38,948 nt of DNA, taken from NCBI GenBank assembly GCA_024683485.1, contig JAIKYD010000058.1, positions 1 to 38,948 of the forward strand, read 5' to 3'. The position numbers and the translations under genes are program-made. Source of the DNA: Saccharofermentans sp. (GTDB taxonomy: Bacteria; Bacillota; Clostridia; Saccharofermentanales; Saccharofermentanaceae). Positions 26,805-34,644 of the stretch are shown here, piece after piece; within the stretch, counting starts at the first letter, position 1; each line of letters begins with the position of its first letter. The notes beneath the pieces were generated by a model. It was not told where the DNA came from, did no database searches, and saw only the letters and a list, made by a program, of their open reading frames with translations.

Positions 26805-28124
26805 ATGAACAACTACCCTCTTACTTCTGAAGAATACAACTTTCTCGAAAAACTGATCTCTATTGAGAGCACCGGATCTGATCCCGTGGAAGATCCGGAA
26901 TACGGTCTTCTTCCCTATGGTACCAAACCTTTTGAAGCCTTGAGATTCGTGCTCGATGATGCAGCTAATGCCGGAATGAGAACAGGCATAATCGATAACC
27001 GGGTCGGTTGGTGTGAATTCGGTCCTGAAGCTGCTGAAATGATTGGAATCGTCTGCCACCTGGATGTTGTTCCTGCCGGTGAAGGCTGGATCACACCGCC
27101 TTTCAGTCTTACACAAAAAGACGGCATTCTCTATGGAAGAGGCATCGTTGATGATAAAGGCCCGGCTTTCGCTGCTTATACAGCTATGAAAAGGCTTTTA
27201 ACCAGCGGATTTGAACCGTCAAAGCGGATCCGTCTTATCCTCGGAACAGATGAGGAACGCACATGTTCATGCGTGGAAACCTATGCTGAGAAAGGCGAGA
27301 TTCCATCATTTGCAGTCACTCCTGATGCCGAGTTCCCTGTTATCTATGCTGAGAAAGGAATCCTTCAGGTTAAGATCTTTACAGACGAACCCTCAGTTAT
27401 AACAGCCAAAGGCGGTTCTGCCGCAAATATGGTTCCCGCTTCCTGCTCCTGCACGATTGACGGAAAAGATTATTCAGCCACCGGTAAAATGGCGCATGCT
27501 TCAAAGCCTGAACTTGGCGTAAATGCGCTTTTCGAGCTGATCAGAAAACTGGATGCGGAATCCGTTGACTATTCAGCATCACCTGTTTTGAGTTTCATTG
27601 CCAAAGAACTCGCCTGCTCTTCAGCTTCCGTATATACCGGATGCTCTATTACTGATGAATCAGGAAGTGTCACGGCAAATCCATCTGTTCTCAGCAGTGA
27701 TGGAACCGGCGAATCACTTGTAATTGATATCAGATGTCCAGTCAGTTATTCCATGGATGATATTGTTTCATATCTTTCACAATTCTCCGCACCTTACGGA
27801 CTAAAGGTTGAAGTACTGAATAAAATGGATCCACTCTATAAATCAAGTGACCTTCCCCAGATTGGTCTGCTTACTGAGATCTGGAAAGACAATATGTCAT
27901 CCTACAGCGGATTCAAGCCTGAATATTTAACCGAGTTTACTGATCCCATAGCTATTGGCGGCGGCACATATGCGCGTCATATGCCAAATACAATTGCATT
28001 TGGTGTTCAGTCACCATGGCAGGAAGATCAGTGTCATCAGGCAAATGAATGCCGTTCCTTAAATGATCTGGAAACGGATATAAAAGTTCTGACCGAAGCA
28101 ATAAAGGGGTTGTCTGAAAGTTAA
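26805..28124 (+). CDS. pepV: PepV-like M20 metallo-dipeptidase
   Basis: 439 aa from ATG 26805 (GGAGG 5 nt upstream); a TTG at 26778 would add nine residues without a site. Zinc-binding residues of the M20/PepV family can be seen: 'GIVCHLDVVPAGEGW', 'GRGIVDDKGPAFAAY', 'LILGTDEERTCSCVETY', 'VTPDAEFPVIYAEKG' and, near the end, 'GGGTYARHMPNTIAFG'. The family cleaves dipeptides such as Xaa-His or beta-Ala-His, intracellularly, in peptide nutrition. Divergent from the wzz-like operon and ends at a shared bidirectional terminator. Not obviously linked to the polysaccharide genes. Confidence 0.9.
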   Translation: MNNYPLTSEEYNFLEKLISIESTGSDPVEDPEYGLLPYGTKPFEALRFVLDDAANAGMRTGIIDNRVGWCEFGPEAAEMIGIVCHLDVVPAGEGWITPPFSLTQKDGILYGRGIVDDKGPAFAAYTAMKRLLTSGFEPSKRIRLILGTDEERTCSCVETYAEKGEIPSFAVTPDAEFPVIYAEKGILQVKIFTDEPSVITAKGGSAANMVPASCSCTIDGKDYSATGKMAHASKPELGVNALFELIRKLDAESVDYSASPVLSFIAKELACSSASVYTGCSITDESGSVTANPSVLSSDGTGESLVIDIRCPVSYSMDDIVSYLSQFSAPYGLKVEVLNKMDPLYKSSDLPQIGLLTEIWKDNMSSYSGFKPEYLTEFTDPIAIGGGTYARHMPNTIAFGVQSPWQEDQCHQANECRSLNDLETDIKVLTEAIKGLSES

Positions 28125-28167
28125 GAATTTGCTGTCAAAAATGCTGTTTCGGGCATAAAAAAATATG

Positions 28168-28206
28168 ACTGCCAACTGATTCATTGAATTAGTTGGCAGT
28201 TTTGTT
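28168..28206. terminator. Bidirectional intrinsic terminator
   Basis: ACTGCCAACT pairs with AGTTGGCAGT (28168-28200), with TTTGTT on the plus side and, on the minus side, CATATTTTTTT. It serves the dipeptidase gene (+) and the NlpC/P60 gene (-). Confidence 0.85.
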
Positions 28207-28242
28207 GTCAGTTGATAAAACTTATTTCTACTGATAATTGTC

Positions 28243-29601
28243 TTACAACACTCTTCGCACCGTCGCTATACCATAAGCCGATGAGTACGAAGACTCAACA
28301 ACTCCGGTCGCAGAAGACTGGGCATGCACATAGGTATCATGACCGACATAAAGCGCAGAGTGCTCCATTATTCCATCTTCGTTCTTATCGAAACAGATAA
28401 TGTCACCAACCTGAATATAATCAGGATCGACCTCCTCACCCCTGTACGACTGGCTCGTAGCACCATGAGGCAGTGGGATACCATAGTAATTTGCATAGCA
28501 GTACATTACAAAGCCTGAACAGTCAAAACCATCCGGAGAAGCACCGCCATATACATATCTGCAGCCGATAAAGCTCCTTACATATTGGGCGAAATCAGAC
28601 CAGTAATCATCATCATCGTCGTCGTCATCGTCGTCATAATACTGCGGTGCAGGAGTAGGTGTAGGCTCATTGTCCTGTGTGAAACTAGCCTTAACATAAT
28701 AGCCGGACGAAGACTTGTACCAACCGTTATCAGTCTTAGCAACGACATCTATAGCCGTACCGGTAGCAAGTGTGGAAAGCAAAGTATATGAGATTCCGGG
28801 GCCTGTCCTTGTATTAAGCGCACAACTTGAATAAACCGTGAAATCGCAGGCATACTCTTCATAATCATTGCCGGATGAACTGTTGCTGTTATTGTTATCA
28901 GGCTCTGGCTCATCACCACCGCCGTTATCATCATCGTCATCAACATCATCATTATCGTCGTCATCATCGTCATACGTATTGTAATTGACCGGTTCGTTAT
29001 TCTGGCTTGAAGAAGACTGCTCATCATCGGGTTCGGGTACAGGAGTAGGTGTCACAGTGGCAACAGGATCAACCTCAGTATCCGAAAGATGAGAGTTCAT
29101 AATATATCCCTGCTGACCATTCTCAAGTTTGACAAGAGACCATTCTCCAATATGTGAGATCCTGGTTACTGCATCTCCAGTCTTAAGATCATTCCTGGAT
29201 TTATCATTTCCCTCATCACTCTGACCTTCAGCAGCTGAATCAGTTTTCTGCGAGACAAGTACAGTATTACCTATAATCCAATAAGTGCTTCCATCATAAA
29301 CGATTGGATCAGACGGATCCGTACCATATTCAGAGGCTATATCGGAATATGAAGCCACAGCAACTATCGTATAATCATTAATATCGAAATTTCCCATACT
29401 GACAGGAATATATCCGATATCTTCAGCCTGAAGATCCTGACCGTAGAAAAGTTCTTCAAACGAGACTGCTTCAGAACCCAATAGTGACGGACTCTGAAGT
29501 GCAACTTCCTTTGCTGAGCCGCAGTTATGTGCAGTAACTGAACCGACAGCTATACCTGCCGCAAGAACTGCTGATATGATGTTAACCGCTCTGTAATTCA
29601 A
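28243..29601 (-). CDS. Secreted SH3-domain NlpC/P60 cell-wall endopeptidase with poly-Asp linkers
   Basis: 452 aa, TTG start at 29601 (AGGGAAG 9 nt upstream, in-frame TAA just before). Signal-peptide-like N-terminus (MNYRAVNIISAVLAAGIAVGSVTA). Two SH3-like regions, about 75-175 ('GEWSLVKLENGQQGYIMNSHL') and about 250-312 ('ALNTRTGPGISYTLLSTL', 'GWYKSSSGYYVKASF'). C-terminal NlpC/P60 domain about 335-452 with Cys in 'SPDGFDCSGFVMYCYANYYG', His in 'MEHSALYVG' and His in 'TYVHAQSS'. It probably cuts peptidoglycan stem peptides (gamma-D-Glu to diaminoacid). Two linkers are nearly pure Asp, one with ten Asp in a row, which is unusual and could bind Ca2+. Confidence 0.9.
   Translation of the reverse strand: MNYRAVNIISAVLAAGIAVGSVTAHNCGSAKEVALQSPSLLGSEAVSFEELFYGQDLQAEDIGYIPVSMGNFDINDYTIVAVASYSDIASEYGTDPSDPIVYDGSTYWIIGNTVLVSQKTDSAAEGQSDEGNDKSRNDLKTGDAVTRISHIGEWSLVKLENGQQGYIMNSHLSDTEVDPVATVTPTPVPEPDDEQSSSSQNNEPVNYNTYDDDDDDNDDVDDDDDNGGGDEPEPDNNNSNSSSGNDYEEYACDFTVYSSCALNTRTGPGISYTLLSTLATGTAIDVVAKTDNGWYKSSSGYYVKASFTQDNEPTPTPAPQYYDDDDDDDDDDYWSDFAQYVRSFIGCRYVYGGASPDGFDCSGFVMYCYANYYGIPLPHGATSQSYRGEEVDPDYIQVGDIICFDKNEDGIMEHSALYVGHDTYVHAQSSATGVVESSYSSAYGIATVRRVL
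28606..28635. repeat. GAT/GAC trinucleotide repeat coding ten Asp
   Basis: Ten consecutive Asp codons (ATC/GTC on the plus strand) in the linker before the NlpC/P60 domain. A related, interrupted Asp-codon run lies at about 28926-28973. Such runs can change length by slippage in steps of whole codons. Confidence 0.8.
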
Positions 29602-29660
29602 ACTTGTTTACTTCCCTTTCTGCTCCAGGCGATTCGTATCCCAACAAAATATTTTACTGT

Positions 29661-29669
29661 ATTCTATCA
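29661..29669 (-). promoter_or_regulatory. Extended -10 promoter for the NlpC/P60 gene
   Basis: Minus-strand TGATAGAAT, about 60 nt before the TTG start. No clear -35. The rest of 29602-29795 holds no gene; it has a small hairpin TCGGGCAGATGCCCGA at 29708-29723 of unknown role. Confidence 0.4.
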
Positions 29670-29795
29670 TTTGCGCCACTTTGAATGCCCTGTAAATCAA
29701 GCAAAAATCGGGCAGATGCCCGAAATGTCACTTTTTTGTAACTTAAAACTAAACAATAATTGATATTTTGACTATTCACAAAGGTTCATTAATGC

Positions 29796-29824
29796 TTGAC
29801 TTGAAAACACCTTACCATTATAAT
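29796..29824 (+). promoter_or_regulatory. Promoter of the tRNA-His/Gln/Lys operon
   Basis: TTGACT, 17-nt spacer, TATAAT. Near-consensus, 22 nt before the first tRNA. Confidence 0.85.
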
Positions 29825-29846
29825 TTCAGGGCAATTGGCTGACATG

Positions 29847-29923
29847 GTGGGATTAGTTCAGTTGGTTAGAGCGCTAGTTTGTGGCACTAGATATCATGGG
29901 TTCGAATCCCATATCCCACCCCA
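29847..29923 (+). tRNA. tRNA-His (GTG anticodon)
   Basis: Cloverleaf folds: acceptor GTGGGAT/ATCCCAC, anticodon arm CTAGT-TTGTGGC-ACTAG, T arm with TTCGAAT. Discriminator C at 29920 and G at 29846 provide the G-1:C73 pair typical of tRNA-His. CCA is encoded. Confidence 0.95.
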
Positions 29924-29940
29924 ACTTTTGCCTCTCATAC

Positions 29941-30015
29941 TGGGGTGTAGCCAAGGGGTAAGGCACGGGTCTTTGACTCCCGCATTCGTAGGTTCAAATC
30001 CTGCCACCCCAGCCA
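29941..30015 (+). tRNA. tRNA-Gln (TTG anticodon)
   Basis: Acceptor TGGGGTG/CACCCCA, anticodon loop CTTTGAC (TTG), T loop TTCAAAT, discriminator G and encoded CCA. The last pair of the anticodon stem is a T-T mismatch. Confidence 0.93.
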
Positions 30016-30018
30016 AAC

Positions 30019-30094
30019 GGTTCACTAGCTCAGCCGGTAGAGCACTTGACTTTTAATCAAGGGGTCTGGAGTTCGAACCTCCAGTGAGCCACCA
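30019..30094 (+). tRNA. tRNA-Lys (TTT anticodon)
   Basis: Acceptor GGTTCAC/GTGAGCC, anticodon arm CTTGA-CTTTTAA-TCAAG, T loop TTCGAAC, discriminator A and encoded CCA. Confidence 0.95.
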
Positions 30095-30100
30095 AGACAA

Positions 30101-30134
30101 AAGCCCTTGAAAAAATCTATTTCAAGGGTTTTTG
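30101..30134 (+). terminator. Terminator of the tRNA operon
   Basis: CCCTTGAAA pairs with TTTCAAGGG around AAATCTA, then TTTTTGTTTT. Only about 40 nt separate it from argJ, where no other promoter is clear, so argJ may depend on read-through. Confidence 0.85.
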
Positions 30135-30175
30135 TTTTCTATATTTTCGATCTATAACAAATGAGGTAAATAAAT

Positions 30176-31429
30176 ATGGAAGAAGAACTTACCCAATCCT
30201 ACATAACAATGCCAAAAGGCTTTAAGGCTAACGGTGTATCAGCAGGCATGAAATGTGCTGATCTTGCGAACATTAATGAGAATGATCCAAAATTCTCTTA
30301 CCTGGATGTGGGAATGGTCTATTCTGATACCCTGTGCAATGTTGCCGGGGTTTATACTTCCAACCTTGTAAAAGGTCATTCACTCGTAAGATCGATCGAT
30401 ATTATTGAGAATAAAGGTAAAGCACGCGGAATAATCGTCAACAGCAAAGTCGCTAACGCCGGAGTCGGAAAGATCGGTGTCGAAGATGCAGCAAAAGTAG
30501 CTGAATGCGCTTCTTCCCTGCTCGGCTGTGATCCCTCAGAGATACTGACAGCTTCGACAGGTGTTATTGGAACACGTCTTCCACTCGAAAAGATGACATC
30601 CGTTATCCCTTCTCTTGTAAGCGGTCTTTCCTCATCAGAAGAAAGTGCTCACAATGCTGAATATGCAATGATGACAACTGATACAGTACCCAAGGAAGTC
30701 TCTGCACAGATCGAGCTTACTGACGGCAAGACAGTTACCATTTCCGGCATGGCCAAAGGTTCCGGAATGATACATCCTAACCTTGCCACCATGATCTGTG
30801 TATTCACCACAGACTGTGGAATAGCCTCGTCTTCTCTTAAGAAAATGCTCCAGAAGGCTGTTAAATACACCTTCAACAGAGTCAGCGTAGATGGTGACAC
30901 TTCAGTCTGCGATATGGTTACCGTTTTTGCAAACGGTGCTTCCGGGGTTGAAGTAACCGAGGGAACCGAGGATTACACTCTTGTTGAAGAAGCTCTCTGC
31001 AAGCTCTCAGAGGATATTGCAAGAATGCTCGCTTCCGATGGTGAAGGTGCCACCAAATTCGTTGAGATCGAAGTTCATGGTGCCGCTAACGAGAAAGATG
31101 CAAAGCTAATCGTTACTTCTGTAGCAAGGTCACCTCTTTGCAAGACAGCATTTTTCGGAATGGATGCAAACATTGGCCGTATTCTTACCGCAGTCGGTTA
31201 TTCTGGAGCATCATTCGATCCCGAGAAAGTGGATATCAGATTAAGCGGACTTCTTATGTATAAGGATGGCGCGGCAGTTGATTTCGATGAGGATGAAGCA
31301 TCCAAACTTCTTGCTGAGCATGACATTAAAGTTGATATTACACTCTATGAGGGCGAAGCTTATGACAGAATGTTCACATGCGACTTCTCATACGATTATG
31401 TAAGGATAAACGGTAGTTACAGGAGTTGA
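30176..31429 (+). CDS. argJ: ArgJ, bifunctional ornithine/glutamate N-acetyltransferase
   Basis: 417 aa, close to the family's usual 390-420. The self-cleavage region 'AKGSGMIHPNLATMICVF' is present; family knowledge puts cleavage before Thr205, which becomes the nucleophile of the beta chain. Also 'VNSKVANAG' (canonical NSGNANA, here partly altered), 'STGVIGTRLP' and 'FNRVSVDGDTSVCDMV'. It moves acetyl from N-acetylornithine to glutamate in arginine synthesis; some members also use acetyl-CoA. GAGG site about 9 nt before the ATG. No other arg genes are in the window. Confidence 0.95.
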   Translation: MEEELTQSYITMPKGFKANGVSAGMKCADLANINENDPKFSYLDVGMVYSDTLCNVAGVYTSNLVKGHSLVRSIDIIENKGKARGIIVNSKVANAGVGKIGVEDAAKVAECASSLLGCDPSEILTASTGVIGTRLPLEKMTSVIPSLVSGLSSSEESAHNAEYAMMTTDTVPKEVSAQIELTDGKTVTISGMAKGSGMIHPNLATMICVFTTDCGIASSSLKKMLQKAVKYTFNRVSVDGDTSVCDMVTVFANGASGVEVTEGTEDYTLVEEALCKLSEDIARMLASDGEGATKFVEIEVHGAANEKDAKLIVTSVARSPLCKTAFFGMDANIGRILTAVGYSGASFDPEKVDIRLSGLLMYKDGAAVDFDEDEASKLLAEHDIKVDITLYEGEAYDRMFTCDFSYDYVRINGSYRS

Positions 31430-31538
31430 TTTACTTAATTCCTTCTTAGGGCAGTCTGAGCACTTTATTTAGCACGAAAATTCCGTTCTGAACTGAAATG
31501 CAAGCTGAAATCTCGAATACCTATTTCAACCACAAGAC

Positions 31539-31568
31539 AAAAAGGGGCTGACAACCGCAGCCCCTTTA
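31539..31568 (-). terminator. Terminator of the trigger factor gene
   Basis: Minus-strand AAAGGGGCTG / CAGCCCC around CGGTTGT, then TTTTT. About 25 nt past the stop. It may also slow the convergent argJ transcript, though the T-run on that side is short. Confidence 0.85.
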
Positions 31569-31590
31569 AAATTCTAAATTTATCCGGAAA

Positions 31591-32928
31591 TTACTCCTCA
31601 GTCTTTGCTTCTTCAGCAGACTCTTCCTTTACTTCAGGCTCCTTGGGCTCAACCTTGACTGCCTTGGATGCGAGATACTCAACAGTCTTTCTTGCGCGGA
31701 TGGAATCCTTAATGAAACCGGAGTCCTCGCCGATGGACTTCTTTACTTCCTCAAGATCCATCTTGTAAGAGTTTGCGATAGTAGTAAGCTCCTCATTGTA
31801 ATCCTCGTCAGTTACCTCAGGATCGATCTTCTCAGTGATTTTCTCGATAACGAGTGAAGACTTAACTCTGACTCTTGCCATAGGCTCCAAAGACTTCTTG
31901 AAGTCATCCATGCTCTGTCCAACATACTGGAGATACATTTCAAGAGCGATGCCCTGGTTGGACATACGAGCAGCCTGATCCTGAGCCATCTGCTCTACTT
32001 CGTTGTCGATCATTGACTGAGGGATATCGATCTCACAGTTATCACATACTGCACGGACAGTCTCATTCTCGAAGCCTGCCTTGTTGTCCTTGTCAGCTCT
32101 CTCCTGCTGCTTAGCTCTTACGTCAGCCTTGAGCTCATCAAGAGTATCGAACTCGGAAACATCCTTTGCAAACTCATCATCGAGTTCAGGAACAACTTCT
32201 GTCTTGATCGCATGGATAGTAACGTTAAATGTGGCATCAGCACCCTTGAGGTCCTCAGCGTGATAATCTTCAGGGAACTTAACTTCGATAGCAAAGTTCT
32301 CGCCTGCGGAATGACCTGCAACCTGCTCCTCAAAGCCGGGAATAAAAGACTTTGAACCGAGCTTGAGGTTATATCCCTCGCCCTTGCCGCCTTCGAAAGC
32401 AACGCCATCCTTGAAACCTTCATAATCGATAGTAACGGTATCGCCTTCCTGTGCGGGACGGTCTTCAACTTCCTCGAGGGAAGCATTTCTCTTTCTCATA
32501 CGCTCGATCTCAGCATCAACGTCCTCGTCTGTAACTACCTGATCCTTGAAAGGAACTTCAACGCCCTCATACTGGCCGAGCTCGAATTCAGGCTTAACAT
32601 AAACTGTTACAGTGTACTTGATGCCCTCATCATTGATATCCTGAACATCCATCTCAGGTCTTGAAACGACCTTAAGATCATGCTCCTTAACAGCTTCAGG
32701 ATACTGCTCGTTAGCTATCTCATTCATAGCGTCCTCGAAAAGCACGCCCTCACCGTAGTACTGGCAAACAAGCTGATAAGGAACCTTACCCTTACGGAAA
32801 CCTGGAACCTGGAAACGGTTCTTGTTCTTGTTATAAGACTTCTTAAGAGCTGCGTTCCACTCTTCCTTGTTAGCCTCAAGGCTGATAACTACCTGTGAGT
32901 GCTCTTTCTTCTCGATCGTAGATGCCAT
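31591..32928 (-). CDS. tig: Trigger factor, ribosome-bound chaperone and prolyl isomerase
   Basis: 445 aa, normal length. N-terminal ribosome-binding domain with the signature 'FQVPGFRKGKVPYQLV', FKBP-type isomerase domain about 160-245 ('GDTVTIDYEGFKDGVAFEGG', 'FIPGFEEQVAGHSAGE'), and a helical C-terminal domain, ending in an acidic tail (EPKEPEVKEESAEEAKTEE). GGAGG 8 nt before the ATG. Helps fold nascent proteins at the exit tunnel. Confidence 0.97.
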   Translation of the reverse strand: MASTIEKKEHSQVVISLEANKEEWNAALKKSYNKNKNRFQVPGFRKGKVPYQLVCQYYGEGVLFEDAMNEIANEQYPEAVKEHDLKVVSRPEMDVQDINDEGIKYTVTVYVKPEFELGQYEGVEVPFKDQVVTDEDVDAEIERMRKRNASLEEVEDRPAQEGDTVTIDYEGFKDGVAFEGGKGEGYNLKLGSKSFIPGFEEQVAGHSAGENFAIEVKFPEDYHAEDLKGADATFNVTIHAIKTEVVPELDDEFAKDVSEFDTLDELKADVRAKQQERADKDNKAGFENETVRAVCDNCEIDIPQSMIDNEVEQMAQDQAARMSNQGIALEMYLQYVGQSMDDFKKSLEPMARVRVKSSLVIEKITEKIDPEVTDEDYNEELTTIANSYKMDLEEVKKSIGEDSGFIKDSIRARKTVEYLASKAVKVEPKEPEVKEESAEEAKTEE

Positions 32929-32974
32929 GTTATATCCTCCAAATAAATATAATTTATTAATTAGCCGAATATGA

Positions 32975-33004
32975 ATTGTATCACAGCGCGGTAAAAGATT
33001 GCAA
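32975..33004 (-). promoter_or_regulatory. Promoter of tig
   Basis: Minus-strand TTGCAA (33004-32999), 18-nt spacer ending TGA, TACAAT (32980-32975), so it also has the extended -10. About 46 nt before the start. Confidence 0.7.
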
Positions 33005-33006
33005 TA

Positions 33007-33531
33007 TTATAATACGGTAACCTGTATTCCCTTGAGGACATCAAGGGTAGCCTGATGAAGATTTGTATCAAATGAAGCTGTAAGTGCCGAATCAACTATA
33101 ACTTCAGCTTCAGGAGCCGCAGCTTTTGCGATCACAGCATTTGAGAGAACACAGATATTGGAAACGAGGCCAACAACCTCAATAGTGCTGATCTCTGAGG
33201 CATTTTCCTCAAGATACTTTGCAAGTTCCATGCTTCCGAAGCAGGGCTTCTCATAAGCGGTCATGCCTTCCAGCAAAGGCTTGAGTTCTTCACAGAGGCA
33301 CCAGCCGTCAGAACCCTTGATGCAGTGAGGTACAGGAAGGTTCTTTCCCTCCTGGGTTTCCATATAATTCTCAGTATGAGTATCCAGAGTATAGACGATC
33401 TCATCCCCTGAAGCCTCATATTCTTTGATCTTGGCAGCAATGCCGGGAATAATCCTGTCTGCTCCCTCGAAGCCTAATGCACCGTCAATAAAATCCTTCT
33501 GCATGTCCACAACAACGAGAACTTTACGCAT
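33007..33531 (-). CDS. pncA: Isochorismatase-superfamily hydrolase, nicotinamidase-like
   Basis: 174 aa from ATG 33531 (AAGGAGG 8 nt upstream); a 13-residue longer frame lacks a site. Catalytic triad of the family: Asp9 in 'VVVDMQKDFIDGALG', Lys95 in 'AYEKPCFGS' and Cys127 in 'GLVSNICVLSNAV'. Metal ligands Asp50/His52 ('TLDTHTENY') and His69 ('VPHCIKGSDGW') fit nicotinamidase, which turns nicotinamide to nicotinate for NAD salvage. Other cysteine hydrolases of this superfamily share these motifs, so the substrate is likely but not certain. Confidence 0.85.
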   Translation of the reverse strand: MRKVLVVVDMQKDFIDGALGFEGADRIIPGIAAKIKEYEASGDEIVYTLDTHTENYMETQEGKNLPVPHCIKGSDGWCLCEELKPLLEGMTAYEKPCFGSMELAKYLEENASEISTIEVVGLVSNICVLSNAVIAKAAAPEAEVIVDSALTASFDTNLHQATLDVLKGIQVTVL

Positions 33532-33556
33532 AACCGCCACCTCCTTAAGTGCTGTC

Positions 33557-33584
33557 AAAAACCTGAACATAATTGGATGTCAGG
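33557..33584 (-). terminator. Terminator-like hairpin in the leader of the nicotinamidase-like gene
   Basis: Minus-strand CCTGACAT pairs with ATG-T-TCAGG (one bulge) around CCAATT, then five Ts. It lies between the tRNA-Arg terminator and the ribosome-binding site, so it could be a backup terminator or an attenuator. Confidence 0.4.
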
Positions 33585-33606
33585 ATCATCTTTTCTTTGC
33601 TTAAAC

Positions 33607-33638
33607 AAAAGAGCTGCCGCGTTTACGCAACAGCTCTT
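33607..33638 (-). terminator. Terminator of tRNA-Arg
   Basis: Minus-strand AAGAGCTG-TT-GCG...CGC-GG-CAGCTCTTTTG just past the tRNA 3' end. Confidence 0.8.
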
Positions 33639-33644
33639 CGTATC

Positions 33645-33721
<77 letters not shown>

Positions 33722-33735
33722 ATATAAGCCTAATA

Positions 33736-33764
33736 ATGATATTACTTGATGCCTTGAATGTCAA
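33736..33764 (-). promoter_or_regulatory. Promoter of tRNA-Arg
   Basis: Minus-strand TTGACA (33764-33759), 17-nt spacer, TATCAT (33741-33736). Confidence 0.8.
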
Positions 33765-33782
33765 TCTTGTTTTGGTTAGAAT
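33754..33782 (+). promoter_or_regulatory. Candidate promoter of the tyrosine phosphatase gene
   Basis: TTGAAT (33754-33759), 17-nt spacer, TAGAAT (33777-33782). Back to back with the tRNA-Arg promoter; the two -35 boxes touch at 33759. Leader about 90 nt. Confidence 0.5.
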
Positions 33783-33879
33783 ACTTGCGGCCTTTCAAAG
33801 ATTCATTCACGGGTCATGAAATACGGCCTTTATATTATCGGGACGCCTCATAAGGTGTTTATTTTCGGGGAGATAAGAA

Positions 33880-34644
33880 ATGAATTCATATGATCCGGAT
33901 TCACAGTTAGTTACAGAACTTCCGCTCATCAACTGCAGGGAACTTGGCGGCATGGCTTTGGCCGAAGGAAAGGTTTTCCGGAATGGGATATTCCTGAGAT
34001 CCGGTTCACCTGAATGGCTTAATGCTGATCAGATACAACAGGTAAAAGATTACGGAGTAAAGACCGTTATCGATCTGCGCGGAACCGATGAACTTGCCAA
34101 GAAAGGCAATCCTTTCTCAAAAGACCCGGATGTTCATTTCTACAATATCCCTCTTATAAACAGCGATCCGGACGGTGATGATGACAAAACCGTTGAATTC
34201 ATCAGGAAATTCACATTAGGCGATTACTATGTCCTCATAGCAGAAGAGATGGGCGACCGTTTAGCAGAGATCATGAGAATACTTCTGAAATCTGACGGTC
34301 TTGTATTGTTCCATTGCGCTCACGGCAAAGACAGGACCGGAGTTGTCGCCGCAATACTATATCTGCTTTCAGGTGCATCAAGAGAAGACATCATAACAAA
34401 TTACGCTGTATCTTATGAATACCTGAAGGATTTCCTGGCACCGTTTATGGCAAAGCTTCCTGATGATATGAAGCACATATTAAGGTCTGATGCCCACAAC
34501 ATGGTAACTTTCCTGGATCATATCGGCAGTAAATGGGATGGGGATGTCACAAAGCTTCTTATTGCCAACGGAATGATAAAAGAGGAACTGGACGCACTCA
34601 GAAACAAGTGCATTGAAGATCAGCCGACGGCTTCCCCCAACTGA
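33880..34644 (+). CDS. Protein tyrosine/lipid phosphatase (Y_phosphatase3, IphP-like)
   Basis: 254 aa. 'LINCRELGG', 'IFLRSGSPEWLNADQ' and 'VKTVIDLRGTDE' are the N-terminal marks of this family; the P-loop HCAHGKDRTG (Cys146, Arg152) is intact and includes the Lys-Asp pair found in enzymes that act on phosphotyrosine or phosphoinositides. No signal peptide, so cytosolic. GGAG 8 nt before the ATG. Its last 25 nt overlap, tail to tail, the lipoprotein gene on the other strand. A link to the polysaccharide genes cannot be shown. Confidence 0.88.
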   Translation: MNSYDPDSQLVTELPLINCRELGGMALAEGKVFRNGIFLRSGSPEWLNADQIQQVKDYGVKTVIDLRGTDELAKKGNPFSKDPDVHFYNIPLINSDPDGDDDKTVEFIRKFTLGDYYVLIAEEMGDRLAEIMRILLKSDGLVLFHCAHGKDRTGVVAAILYLLSGASREDIITNYAVSYEYLKDFLAPFMAKLPDDMKHILRSDAHNMVTFLDHIGSKWDGDVTKLLIANGMIKEELDALRNKCIEDQPTASPN

